NCBI GenBank assembly: GCA_019240115.1
Contig: JAFAYV010000089.1
Coordinates: 38,721 to 102,720 of the forward strand
DNA: 64,000 bases
Direction: 5' to 3'
Source: Solirubrobacterales bacterium
Lineage (GTDB): Bacteria; Actinomycetota; Thermoleophilia; Solirubrobacterales; Solirubrobacteraceae
A program made the position numbers and the translations under genes. Shown in pieces: positions 25,089-33,528 of this stretch (positions are counted from its first letter, which is position 1; every line of letters begins with the position of its first letter). The notes under the pieces were generated by a model that was not told where the DNA came from, ran no database searches, and saw only the letters and a list, made by a program, of their open reading frames with translations.

Positions 25089-25817
25089 GTGATTCGCTCT
25101 CGGTTGCTGATGACGCTCGTGGCGGTCCTCGGGGTCGCCCTGATCGCGATGGCGATCGCTCGGACCTTCAACAGCCGCCCCCCCATCCCGGTCGCCGACC
25201 ACACCCCCGTCGAGACCGGCCAGCCGGCGACGATCGCGCTGCGGACCACCTTCGGCGCGCGCACTCACGGCGAGCTCTCGGCGGTCGAGCTCGACCTCGC
25301 TCGCGGATTTCACTTCGACCGTCGCGCCGCCGCGACGTGCACCGTGGCGCTGGCGCGGCTCGGCGACTGCCCGGTCACGAGCACGATCGGGAGCGGCGAC
25401 GGGACGATCGTCGTCGACGGCACCTACCTGCCGCGGAGCGCCGATCCCGTCGACGCCACGCTCTACCTCGCGCCGCCCCAGCACCGCACCGACCTCGCGG
25501 GCGTCCTGCTCGACCTCTACGAGGTGCAGTCCAAGCTGCACGTCACGCTGCGCGGGCGGGTGGCCGCGCTCGCCCGCGGGCCCTATGGCCTCGCGCTGCG
25601 CTTCTCGCGGACGCAGAGCGAGCTGCCGCATGGCTACGACCTCAGCCTGCTGGCGCTCGACGCGGTCATCGGCGCCCATCGCACCGTCGGCCACACGACC
25701 TACGACCTGCTCACCGACTCGAGCTCGTGCAGCGGCCCGGGGTGGGCGATCCAGCTGCTGATCGACTCCGCCGGCCAGCTCCAGGTCTACCGCGGCAACG
25801 CGTCCTGCCAGCCGTGA
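25089..25817 (+). CDS. Membrane-anchored exported protein of unknown function
   Basis: 242 residues from GTG 25089; ATG 25110 is an alternative. One N-terminal hydrophobic segment (LLMTLVAVLGVALIAMAIA) anchors or exports a beta-rich domain. That domain contains ELDLARGFHFDRRAAATC, DCPVTSTIGSGDGTIVVDG, THVT-like strands and a C-terminal SSSCSGPGWAIQLLIDSAG with paired cysteines. No family recognised. Likely extracytoplasmic. Confidence 0.72.
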   Translation: MIRSRLLMTLVAVLGVALIAMAIARTFNSRPPIPVADHTPVETGQPATIALRTTFGARTHGELSAVELDLARGFHFDRRAAATCTVALARLGDCPVTSTIGSGDGTIVVDGTYLPRSADPVDATLYLAPPQHRTDLAGVLLDLYEVQSKLHVTLRGRVAALARGPYGLALRFSRTQSELPHGYDLSLLALDAVIGAHRTVGHTTYDLLTDSSSCSGPGWAIQLLIDSAGQLQVYRGNASCQP

Positions 25818-26100
25818 CGGGCCCCTCGGAGCGGCACCACCCCTCGACTTAGGGTCCACGACTGAGTAAGTGGCGGAATCCGGCGAGTGGCTGGGCGTGT
25901 CTGGCGTCGCGCGCGAGCCCCGATCGTATTGGTGATACGTGAGGGCGAGCGCGCGGCGTCAGGCAGCCGGACGACTCGGGCGGCGCCCGCATCCAGCGAG
26001 GCCGGATGCCGAGCGGGCGTCGCCCGAGCAGACGCCGCCGGAGCCGTCAGTTACGAAGTCGTGGGCCCTTACCCGCGGCCTCCGTGCTCCTGGGCCGGTG

Positions 26101-26328
26101 CTACTCGCTCTCGCGACCGGCCCGCTGCTGCTCCTCGAGCTTCTGGCGCAGGTAGCTGGCCTTGTCGGCACGCCGCTGGTGGGTCTCGGCCTCGGCCTCG
26201 GTCTCGGCTTCGGCGAGCTCGCGACGCTCGGCGCGTTCCTGGCGAGCCTGACGGAGCTTGAGCTCCTCGATCGTCGCCTCGTCGTGACTGATCACGCTCG
26301 CCACGATATCCGACGGTGCCGACGGCAC
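26101..26328 (-). CDS. Small charged coiled-coil protein
   Basis: 75 residues from GTG 26328 (VPSAPSDIVASVISHDEATIEEL), or fewer from GTG 26295. Almost the whole chain is one Glu/Arg/Ala-rich helix (LRQARQERAERRELAEAET, YLRQKLEEQQRAGR). No known domain. It follows the hydroxyacid dehydrogenase remnant on the same strand with almost no gap. Coding status rests on composition and frame openness only. Confidence 0.5.
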   Translation of the reverse strand: MPSAPSDIVASVISHDEATIEELKLRQARQERAERRELAEAETEAEAETHQRRADKASYLRQKLEEQQRAGRESE

Positions 26329-26330
26329 TT

Positions 26331-26989
26331 TCAGTCGATGGTGCGGACCGGCGCGCGCCGGCGCCACGCCGCGATGTCCTCGACGACCTGCGCATACATC
26401 GCGCGCATCGCCGGCTGCGAGACATAGCCGAGATGCGGCGACAGCACCGCGGTCTCGCACTCGGTCAGCGGATGGCCCGCCGGCAACGGCTCGGTGGCAT
26501 AGACGTCGAGCCCGGCGCCGGCGATCATGCCGCGCGCAGGGCGTCGACCAGGGCCGCCTCGTCGAGGATCGGTCCGCGGCTGGTGTTGACGATCATCGGT
26601 CCTCGAGCGTCACGCGCTTCGTGACCGCCGGCACGAGCCCCCAGGCGACCTCCGCGGTGCTCGGCACCCCGGCTCCGGGGCGAGCGAGCGAGGTCCCGCA
26701 CACGATGATCCCGTGCTCGCGCAAGGTAACCCACATCGAGCGAGGCGTTCTGCATCCCGGTGGTCACGACGAGCTCGAGATCGGGCAGCCGCTGCAGGAC
26801 GGCACGCGGGAACTTCGTGCGCTCGCGCATCAGCACGAGCACCGCGAAGCCCGCGAGCGCGGACGGCAGCTCCTCCCGGCTCATCGGCTCGGCGAAGAAC
26901 TCGACCGCGACCTCGGGTCCCAGCGAGTCCCAGTCGGCCCACTGCGCCGCTCGGCGCTGGTAGTCGTCGAGCACCGCGACGCGCGTCAC
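26331..26989 (-). pseudogene. D-2-hydroxyacid dehydrogenase remnant
   Basis: From GTG 26989 the minus strand reads TRVAVLDDYQRRAAQWADW through VVTTGMQNASLDVGYL. It then shifts frame (about 26735) to REHGIIVCGTSLARPGAG and TAEVAWGLVPAVTKRVTLE. After a deletion it resumes as MIVNTSRGPILDEAALVDAL, and after another shift (about 26525) as IAGAGLDVYATEPLPAG to the stop at 26331. The NAD-binding GxGxxG segment is lost. The N- and C-terminal catalytic-domain pieces and the late dimer region survive. An intact relative is at 40749. Confidence 0.88.
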
Positions 26990-27045
26990 CCCGCGATGAT
27001 CCCAGAACCGCCTCGGCAGCCCCCGGTACGTCCCGGCGGGTAGCC

Positions 27046-27768
27046 TTGCCCGCATCCGGCCTCTCGACGACGCGATCCGCGGGCATCTCGGCCTCGAGGG
27101 CTGAGTCATCGGCCTCCGCGCCGCGGGCGCGCCTCGGCCTGATCGCGGGCTTCGTCCTGCTGCTGGCCACCGGGTTCACCGACGCCTACACGTTCCTGCG
27201 CCACGGCCACGTGTTCGCCGAGGCGATGACGGGGAACCTGGTGCTCGTCGGCGTCGGCGCGCTGCGGCCGTCGATCGTGGCCTTCTGGCGCCCGCTGCTC
27301 GCCTACGGCGCGTTCGTAGCGGGCGTCATCGCGCTGTGGGCGCTTGCCCGCCGGCGCGGGGCCGGCGACGCCGAGGACGCCTGGGCGCAGCGCGCCACGC
27401 TCGTGGTCGAGATCCTCGTGCTCGCGGTCGTCGGCGCGCTGCCCGGCTCCTTTCCGCAGGCGGCGATCACCGCCGCGATCAGCTTCGCCGCCGGCCTGCA
27501 GATCTCCGCGTTTCGCTCCGTCGGCGCCGCATCGCTCTCCACCGTCGTCATGACGACGAACACGATGCAGGCCGTCAACGCGACGCTCACGGCCCTGCAG
27601 ACGCGCGCGCCCGACGAGCTCGCCCGGGCCCGCGGCCTGCTCGCAGCGCTGACGGGCTTCATCGGCGGGGTCTTCCTCGGTGCCGCGACGAGCACCTGGT
27701 TGCACGACCGCGCGGCCTGGGTCGGCGCGGCGGCGTTCGCGCTCGCCGCCGCGCTGCAGCGTCCCTGA
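27046..27768 (+). CDS. DUF1275 (YoaK-type) membrane protein
   Basis: 240 residues if started at TTG 27046, the only conventional in-frame start before the domain. Six hydrophobic segments. DAYTFLRHGHVFAEAMTGNLVLVG is the DUF1275 hallmark (the MTGN motif after the first helix). FAAGLQISAFRSVG and STVVMTTNTMQAVNATL follow. Function is unknown; members are widespread small inner-membrane proteins. The start codon is the weakest part of the call. Confidence 0.78.
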   Translation: MPASGLSTTRSAGISASRAESSASAPRARLGLIAGFVLLLATGFTDAYTFLRHGHVFAEAMTGNLVLVGVGALRPSIVAFWRPLLAYGAFVAGVIALWALARRRGAGDAEDAWAQRATLVVEILVLAVVGALPGSFPQAAITAAISFAAGLQISAFRSVGAASLSTVVMTTNTMQAVNATLTALQTRAPDELARARGLLAALTGFIGGVFLGAATSTWLHDRAAWVGAAAFALAAALQRP

Positions 27769-27788
27769 GAGACTGAGAAGAGACGCGA

Positions 27789-27836
27789 CCTGGGCGACTA
27801 ACCGACGCTGAGCGTCGGTTGGACATCCAGCCCAGG
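27789..27836 (+). terminator. Nested stem-loop after the DUF1275 gene
   Basis: An outer CCTGGGC/GCCCAGG pair encloses a perfect ACCGACGCT-G-AGCGTCGGT inverted repeat (27801-27819). No U-run follows, so rho-independent termination is uncertain. A palindromic regulatory site is the alternative. Confidence 0.45.
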
Positions 27837-27844
27837 CGCGCATA

Positions 27845-27873
27845 CCAGATTATCTGGATATAATTAGTGTTGT
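27845..27873 (+). promoter_or_regulatory. Promoter with perfect TATAAT and overlapping 13-bp palindrome
   Basis: TATAAT lies at 27859-27864, which places +1 within a few bases of ATG 27874, so the message should be leaderless or nearly so. CCAGAT-T-ATCTGG (27845-27857) is a perfect palindrome just upstream, well placed for a repressor. The tract is strikingly AT-rich for this genome. Confidence 0.65.
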
Positions 27874-28782
27874 ATGGACCGGGTCGATCTTCACCAGCAC
27901 GTCTGGACCGAGCCACTGCTCGACGCGCTCGCCGCGCGCAGCTGCCCGCCGCTCGTGCGGCGCACCGGCGGCCTGACCGTCCTGCACGCGCCCGGCGAGC
28001 TGCCGTGCGTCCTGCACGAGGCCACGGAGGCGCCGGCCGAGCGGACGCGGTTGCTCGACCTCGACGGAGTCGATCGGGCGGTGGTGGCGATGTCGAGCCC
28101 GGTCGGGATCGAGATGCTCGCCGCGGACGCGGCCCGGGGGCTCATCGCCGCACACCTCGACGGCGTGCTCGCGCTCGGGAAGCGCTTCACGGCATGGGGG
28201 CCGATCCCGATCCGCGCGGCCGACCCCCGGGACGTCGACGCCGTGCTGGCGCGCGGGTGCATCGGCGTGTCACTGCCGGCGGGCGCGCTGGGCGGCCGCG
28301 CCGCCGCGACGGCACTCCTGCCGGCGCTCGCGCGCGTGCAGGAGCACGGGGTGCCGGTGTTCGTGCACCCCGGGGGACTCGCGGCGCGGGAGCCGGGGCT
28401 CGACGAGCCGCTGTGGTGGACGGGGCTGACCGACTACGTCGCCGAGATGCAGACGGCGTGGCTGACCTTCGTCGTCTGGGTGCGCCGCGAGCTGCCGCAG
28501 CTGCGGACGGTGTTCGCGATGCTCGCCGGCGCCGCTCCGCTGCACGGCGAGCGGCTCGCCGCGCGGGGCGGCCCCGCCCTCGACCTCGGCGATCCCCACA
28601 CCTTCTACGACACCTCGAGCTACGGGCCGCGGATGGTCGGCGCGCTGGCCCGCGTCGTCGGCTCGGCGCGGCTCGTCCACGGCTCTGACCGGCCTGTGAT
28701 CGAACCGGTGGCCCACGGACAGGAGGCAACGTTGATGGAGAACTCGGCCCAGCTGTTGGCGACCGCGGGAGCGCGCGCGTGA
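27874..28782 (+). CDS. Amidohydrolase-family (TIM-barrel) metal-dependent hydrolase
   Basis: 302 residues. VDLHQHVW at the start is the HxH metal motif of amidohydrolase-2 enzymes. VPVFVHPGG gives the next His, YDTSSYGP and LVHGSDRPV close the barrel with a His and the catalytic Asp. Relatives include decarboxylases and lactonases acting on aromatic or sugar acids. The gene overlaps the next by 4 bp (GTGA), so it is an operon with the cysteine-dioxygenase-like gene. The promoter is directly upstream. Confidence 0.83.
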   Translation: MDRVDLHQHVWTEPLLDALAARSCPPLVRRTGGLTVLHAPGELPCVLHEATEAPAERTRLLDLDGVDRAVVAMSSPVGIEMLAADAARGLIAAHLDGVLALGKRFTAWGPIPIRAADPRDVDAVLARGCIGVSLPAGALGGRAAATALLPALARVQEHGVPVFVHPGGLAAREPGLDEPLWWTGLTDYVAEMQTAWLTFVVWVRRELPQLRTVFAMLAGAAPLHGERLAARGGPALDLGDPHTFYDTSSYGPRMVGALARVVGSARLVHGSDRPVIEPVAHGQEATLMENSAQLLATAGARA

Positions 28783-29255
28783 GCCTGACGATCGACGAGC
28801 TTCAGGGTTTCGCCGCCGGCCTCGCCGGCGCGCCCGAGCGCTGGCGCCATCTCGTGCGCCATGCCGACGACATTCGCGTCTACGAGCAGATCTGGGACGA
28901 CGAGGAGGTCAACGCCTGGCTGATCTGCTGGAGCGAGGACCAGGACACCGGGTTTCACGACCACGATGTCTCCGGCGCGGGCATCAGCGTCGTGTCGGGC
29001 CGGGTGCGCGAGGACCGGCTGACCCTCGGCGGGCCGCCGCGCTCGCGCGAGCGCGGCGCGGGCGAGACGTTCGCCGTGGCGCCGACCACGATCCACCGCG
29101 TCCTGCACGCGGGCGTGGGGCCCGCGGTGACGATCCACGCCTACTCGCCGCCGCTGCGGCGGATGGGCGCCTACCGCGTCGGCGCCGACGGGGAGCTCGA
29201 GCGCGAGTCCCGGGACTTCGAACAGGAGCTGCGCCCCGAGCCGGCGCTCGCCTGA
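28779..29255 (+). CDS. Cysteine dioxygenase-type cupin
   Basis: 158 residues, GTG 28779 overlapping the upstream stop. The cupin core carries GFHDHDVSGAGISVVSGRVRED (HxH iron ligands) and TTIHRVLHAG with VTIHAYSPPL giving the third His and the Tyr region. This is the pattern of bacterial type-I cysteine dioxygenases, which oxidise cysteine to cysteine sulfinate. The convergent neighbour is a class-V aminotransferase, often a cysteine desulfurase or sulfinate-handling enzyme, so a sulfur amino-acid role is reasonable. Confidence 0.82.
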   Translation: MSLTIDELQGFAAGLAGAPERWRHLVRHADDIRVYEQIWDDEEVNAWLICWSEDQDTGFHDHDVSGAGISVVSGRVREDRLTLGGPPRSRERGAGETFAVAPTTIHRVLHAGVGPAVTIHAYSPPLRRMGAYRVGADGELERESRDFEQELRPEPALA

Positions 29256-29267
29256 CGCCGCGGTGGC

Positions 29268-30353
29268 TCAGGCGGCGGTGGCGGCCGCCAGCCGGGCGAC
29301 CTCGTCCTCGGAGGACCAGGCGCCGACCGAGGCGCGGACGAGCCCGTGCGTCGGGATGCTGCGCACGACGAAGCCGGCCTCGGCGAGCCGGGTCACCTCG
29401 GCCTCGGCGTCGGGGACCTCCCAGGAGACGAGGGTCGAGCGACCGCGGGGGCTGACCGTCAGGCCGCGGCCGGCGAGCCGCTCGGCGAGCGAGGCGGCGA
29501 GCTCGGCAGCCCGGGCGTGCACCCACTCCCATCCGGCGCCCTCGAGCACGCCGAGCGAGGCGAGCGCCCAGGCGCTGCGCATCCCCGGTGGGAAACCGTG
29601 GTCCAGGCGCGCGGCGTCCGGCGCCGGCGGCGACTGCAGCGCCTGCTTGGCGTCGGCGACCGAGCCGTAGCCGGGCCAGGCAACGGTCAGCTGATCGAGC
29701 TGATCGCGACGGACGTACAGCGCGCCGCTGCCCTCGGGTCCGCACAGCCACTTCTGGCCCGACCCGGCGTAGAACGCGCAGCCGAGGGCCTGGACGTCGA
29801 CCGGCACGGCGCCGATCCCCTGCGCGGCATCGAGCAGGACGGGCACGCCGGTGGCCGCCAGCGCGGCGGCGTCGACCACCTGGCCGCCGACCCAGGAGAT
29901 GTGCGAGCAGGCGACGAGGCGCGTCTGGGCACTGACCGCCTCGGCGATCGTCGCGAACGGCACGACGCGGACGGTGACCCCGCGGCGCTTGAGGTTGCCG
30001 AGCGGCGCGAGCAGGCCGGGGTGCTCCTCGTCGGAGGTGATGATCTCGTCGCCGGGCTGCAGGTCGAGACCCGAGAGGATGGTGTTGATGCCGTCGGTGG
30101 TCGAGCCGGTCAATGCGACGTCGGCGGGGTCGGCGCCGAGCACGCGCGCGTAGCCCCGGCGCAGCTCGCCGGCGAGCTGGCGGATCGTCGCCCCGTAGTC
30201 GGCGCCGCAGCGCCCCGCGTCGAGCTCGAGCGCGATCCGCTCGCGCACCGCCTCGCCGGCCTGCCGGGGCAGCGGGCCCTCGGTGCCGGCGTTCAGGTAG
30301 GCCTTGGTCTTCAGGACCGGGAACTGGGCGCGGAACTCGGCGGCGTCGGCCAC
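29268..30353 (-). CDS. Class V aminotransferase / cysteine desulfurase-like PLP enzyme
   Basis: 361 residues with fold-type I layout: AYLNAGTEGPLP at the N-terminus, VALTGSTTDGINTIL, HISWVGGQVVDAAAL, PVLLDAAQGIGAVPVD (PLP-binding Asp and Gln), then FYAGSGQKWLCGPEGSGALYV with the Schiff-base Lys. The C-terminal domain ends in GLVRASVGAWSSEDEVARL. Members include isopenicillin N epimerases, kynureninases and desulfurases; no flexible catalytic Cys loop of IscS type is obvious. It converges with the cysteine dioxygenase gene. Confidence 0.88.
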   Translation of the reverse strand: MADAAEFRAQFPVLKTKAYLNAGTEGPLPRQAGEAVRERIALELDAGRCGADYGATIRQLAGELRRGYARVLGADPADVALTGSTTDGINTILSGLDLQPGDEIITSDEEHPGLLAPLGNLKRRGVTVRVVPFATIAEAVSAQTRLVACSHISWVGGQVVDAAALAATGVPVLLDAAQGIGAVPVDVQALGCAFYAGSGQKWLCGPEGSGALYVRRDQLDQLTVAWPGYGSVADAKQALQSPPAPDAARLDHGFPPGMRSAWALASLGVLEGAGWEWVHARAAELAASLAERLAGRGLTVSPRGRSTLVSWEVPDAEAEVTRLAEAGFVVRSIPTHGLVRASVGAWSSEDEVARLAAATAA

Positions 30354-30438
30354 GGCGTGATCTTAGGCCGCGGTCGGCGGTCGGCGGTCGGCCGTCGGCG
30401 CTCGGCGGTCGCGGGTCGCCCGCGACGGCCGCCGTTGG

Positions 30439-30762
30439 TCAGCCGACCGTCAAACCGGCCGTGCGACACGCGCGTGCGGTGAGCCGCCCCGCCGCGCCGG
30501 CGAGCCCCGGCTGGTTCACGCTTGCGCACATGCTCCGCGCGGCCGCGCCGCAGCGGTAGATCTTCGCGCCGCCGGTCGAGTAGGGCAGCCCCACCGAGAT
30601 GCAACCGTGGCCGGAGGTCCTGTCGGCGGTGGCCAGCGAGATGATCAGCACAACCACGATCGCCGCGACCACGGCCACGACGCCGCCGATCATCGTCCTC
30701 TCGCGGCGGGTGAGGACGTGCGACGCAGCGACACGCTGGGCGTGGCCCTCGGGCAGGATCAT
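30439..30762 (-). CDS. Single-pass membrane protein of unknown function
   Basis: 107 residues. A short basic N-terminus ends in TRRERT, one membrane helix follows (MIGGVVAVVAAIVVVLIISLA), then an exported Cys-containing part (HGCISVGLPYSTGGAKIYRCGAAARSMCASV, RACRTAGL) with four cysteines that could form two disulfides. No family recognised. It lies 30 bp downstream of the acyl-CoA synthetase gene on the same strand. Confidence 0.68.
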   Translation of the reverse strand: MILPEGHAQRVAASHVLTRRERTMIGGVVAVVAAIVVVLIISLATADRTSGHGCISVGLPYSTGGAKIYRCGAAARSMCASVNQPGLAGAAGRLTARACRTAGLTVG

Positions 30763-30792
30763 GCCGCGAGTCTACGGTCCTGCGGCGCCGCG

Positions 30793-32448
30793 TCAGGCCT
30801 CGGGGCCGGGGCCGGGGCCAGGGGCGGCGGAACCCTGCTTGAGCAGGCGCTTGAGCACCTTGCCGGTCTGGGTCCGCGGCAGCTCGCCGAGGAACTCGAC
30901 GTCGCGCGGAGCCTTGTAGCGGGCGAGGTTGTCGCGGACGTGGGCGCGGAGCTCGTCGCCGGTGGTCTCGTGGCCGGCGTGGACGACGACGAACGCCTTC
31001 AGGCGCTGACCGAAGCGCTCGTCGTCGACTCCGATGACCGCCACCTCGCGGACCGCCGGGTGGGCCGAGAGCGACTCCTCGACCTCGGCGGGGAAGACGT
31101 TCTCGCCGCCGGAGATGATCATCTCGTCGTCGCGGCCATCCACGAACAGCCGCCCCCGGGCGTCGAAGTGACCGACGTCCCCGGAGGACATGAGCCCGTC
31201 GATCCGCTCCTTGTGCTCGCCCCCGGTATAGCCCTCGAACTGGACGCTGTTGGCGACGAAGATCCGCCCGGTCGAGCCCGCGGGGACGACGGCGCCGGCA
31301 TCGTCGAGCACCCGAACGGTCACGCCCCGTGAGGGCGTGCCGACGGTGGCCGGCTCCTCGGCGAGCTCGGTCGGCGTGGCGATGGTCGCGAACGCCATCT
31401 CGGTCGAGCCGTACATGTTGTAGAGCACCGGGCCGAACACGCTCAGGGTCCGCCGGACGAGGTCGGGCCCGACCGCCGAGCCCGAGGCGAAAATGATCTT
31501 CAGCGCCGACAGGTCGCGGGCGCGGACCGCGTCGGAGCCGAGCTCGAGCATGCGCTGGAGCATGACCGGCACGAGGATCAGCACCTCGACGCGCTCGGAC
31601 TGCAGGCCGGCGAGCGTCGCTGCGCCGTCGAACTGGCGGCGCAGGACGAGCGTGTCGCCGAGCGCGGTGGCGATGAACAGGTTGACAAAACCGTGCGCGT
31701 GGAACAGCGGCACCGCCAGCGCGACCGTCTGCCCGGCGCGGAGCGGGACCTTGCCGAGCACGCCGCCGGCGATCGAGAGCGAGCGGGGCTCGTCGCGGGG
31801 CGCGCCCTTCGGCGTGCCCGTGGTGCCGCTGGTGAGGATGACGATCTTCGGCTTGCGCCCGGCACGGGGCGGGGGCCAGGTCGATCCGCGACCGATGAGC
31901 CACTCGACCGAGTCCTCCCCGCCCGGGGCATCGGTCCAGGCCCGCCAGCACCCATGGCGCGGCGCCAACCCATCGAGCAGCGGGACGAACTCGTCGTCGT
32001 GGACGAGCAGGTCGGTGCCCTCGCGCACGGCGACCTCGCGCAGCTGGGGGCCGGAGAACGACGTGTTGAGCAGGATGATCCGGGCGCCGAGCTTGGCGGC
32101 GGCGAAGGTCGCCTCGAGGAAGCCGCGGTGGTTGCGCGCGAGGATGGCGATCCCGTCGCGCGCCCGGACGCCGCGGTCGCGCCAGGCGTTGGCCAGTGCG
32201 TTCGTGCGCTCGTCGAGCTCGCGATAGGTCAGCTGCCCGCGCTCGTCGCGGACCGCGGGACGGTCGGGGTGGCGGATGGCCCCGATCGAGACCGCGCCGC
32301 CGAGCAGCCCGTCGCGCCACAGCGCCCGACCGATCCGCGGCAACCGCGCCGGCGGATCGGGACCCAGCAGACCGCTGCGCGCACACACGCCGGCGAAGTA
32401 CGCCTCGTCGCCGGCGCGCCGAGCGAGTCGGCGGGCTCGCGCCGACAT
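30793..32448 (-). CDS. Acyl-CoA synthetase (AMP-dependent synthetase/ligase)
   Basis: 551 residues from ATG 32448 with GGGAG just upstream; longer starts lack support. Adenylation motifs in order: ILTSGTTGTPKGAPRDE (P-loop-like), PLFHAHGFVNLF, YNMYGSTEMAFA, SGDVGHFDARGRLFVDGRDDEMIISGGENVFP and the C-terminal LPRTQTGKVLKR with the catalytic Lys. It activates a fatty or aromatic acid as the CoA thioester. It ends in a Gly/Pro-rich tail. Resembles FadD-type enzymes; substrate unknown. Confidence 0.92.
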   Translation of the reverse strand: MSARARRLARRAGDEAYFAGVCARSGLLGPDPPARLPRIGRALWRDGLLGGAVSIGAIRHPDRPAVRDERGQLTYRELDERTNALANAWRDRGVRARDGIAILARNHRGFLEATFAAAKLGARIILLNTSFSGPQLREVAVREGTDLLVHDDEFVPLLDGLAPRHGCWRAWTDAPGGEDSVEWLIGRGSTWPPPRAGRKPKIVILTSGTTGTPKGAPRDEPRSLSIAGGVLGKVPLRAGQTVALAVPLFHAHGFVNLFIATALGDTLVLRRQFDGAATLAGLQSERVEVLILVPVMLQRMLELGSDAVRARDLSALKIIFASGSAVGPDLVRRTLSVFGPVLYNMYGSTEMAFATIATPTELAEEPATVGTPSRGVTVRVLDDAGAVVPAGSTGRIFVANSVQFEGYTGGEHKERIDGLMSSGDVGHFDARGRLFVDGRDDEMIISGGENVFPAEVEESLSAHPAVREVAVIGVDDERFGQRLKAFVVVHAGHETTGDELRAHVRDNLARYKAPRDVEFLGELPRTQTGKVLKRLLKQGSAAPGPGPGPEA

Positions 32449-32569
32449 CTCTCCCAGTTCCGATCCTCGCGCCACCGTCGAGCGCGAGACTAGATGATCG
32501 CTCCGGGGGGTGGACGTCCACGCGGGCCTGTCCGGTAGTACCGCGGCGAACCGGGTAGCACCTGACAGC

Positions 32570-33325
32570 ATGCTCGGTTCGCTGTTCACCTTGCCGCTGC
32601 GGATCAGCCTCCGCGCCGCCGAGCTGAGCCTGCGTGGCGCCGCCAGCGCGCTCGACCGCGCGGCCGAGTTCGCCGCCGCCGGGAAGCGGACGATGGCCCC
32701 CCGGCAGCCGCCGGCCGCGCGGCGCGAAGCCGAGGTCGACGCCGCCGCCGCGGTGGATCAGCCCCTGCCGTCGTCGGCGTCCTCGGCGTCGCCGCCATCG
32801 CCCCCGTCGGCGCCGCCGCCGTCCCCGCCGTCGCCGCCCTCGGCGTCGGCGCCCCCGCCCCCGCCGCCATCGCCCCCGCCCCCACCGACGCCGCCGCCGG
32901 CGAGCGTCGAGGAGCCCCACGCGCCGGCCGCCGACGCGGTCATGGCCCAGCCGCCGTCGCCGGTCGCCGCGGCCGCGGACTCGCCCCGCCCCGCCTCCGG
33001 CGCCGTGCAGCCGGTCGCCCCCATCGACGCCGCCGAGGTCATCGACTACGACGCCCCGGAGCCGGTCGAGCCCGTGCACGTCTCCGAGGACGCCGAGCTC
33101 GTCGAGGAGTCGGCGGAGCCCGGCGCCGCCGAGGGGGCCGGTGCGCAGGTGCGCGTCAGCGAGCCGTGGGAGGGCTACGGCGAGCTGCGCGCCAAGGACG
33201 TCGTCGATCGCCTCGGCGCCGCGTCGACCGCGGAGCTCGCGGCGATCGAGCTCTACGAGATGGCGGGCCGCGGGCGCAAGACCGTCATCGCGGCAGCGCA
33301 GCGCGAGCTGGCCCGGCGCGGTTGA
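32570..33325 (+). CDS. Proline-rich linker protein with amphipathic N-terminus and conserved helical C-terminus
   Basis: 251 residues from ATG 32570. The N-terminus (LFTLPLRISLRAAELSLRGAASALDRAAEF) is amphipathic. Residues about 60-115 are a low-complexity Pro/Ser/Ala linker. The C-terminus (LRAKDVVDRLGAASTAELAAIELYEMAGRGRKTVI) is a compact helical unit that looks conserved. It could associate with lipid surfaces or membranes, but no family was confirmed. Divergent from the acyl-CoA synthetase, 121 bp apart. Confidence 0.7.
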   Translation: MLGSLFTLPLRISLRAAELSLRGAASALDRAAEFAAAGKRTMAPRQPPAARREAEVDAAAAVDQPLPSSASSASPPSPPSAPPPSPPSPPSASAPPPPPPSPPPPPTPPPASVEEPHAPAADAVMAQPPSPVAAAADSPRPASGAVQPVAPIDAAEVIDYDAPEPVEPVHVSEDAELVEESAEPGAAEGAGAQVRVSEPWEGYGELRAKDVVDRLGAASTAELAAIELYEMAGRGRKTVIAAAQRELARRG

Positions 33326-33528
33326 TCGAACCCGGGCCCCGCGCGCCTGCCGAGTCGGCGGGGGCGCGGTCGGTCATCCTGCGCCAGCCCCGATTTGCCA
33401 CGGTGCTCGGGTATCACCCGGCCACGCGCCACCCGCGCGGGCACGTGCGAGGTGCCGCACGTCGGCGCGTTCACCCATGCCAGGAGTCTGGTAGCTTGCC
33501 GCGACGATTTCGAGAAAGGGGAGCCATC

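Noticed and set aside
27050..27105. Short plus-strand peptide ending IRGHLGLEG before the DUF1275 gene
   Set aside because: Too short, without RBS or domain, and overlapped by the likely DUF1275 N-terminus.
30311..33079. A 900-codon open frame on the minus strand
   Set aside because: It is Arg/Gly/Asp-rich frame shadow over the acyl-CoA synthetase and the proline-rich gene, with no domain. The acyl-CoA synthetase frame carries clear adenylation motifs.
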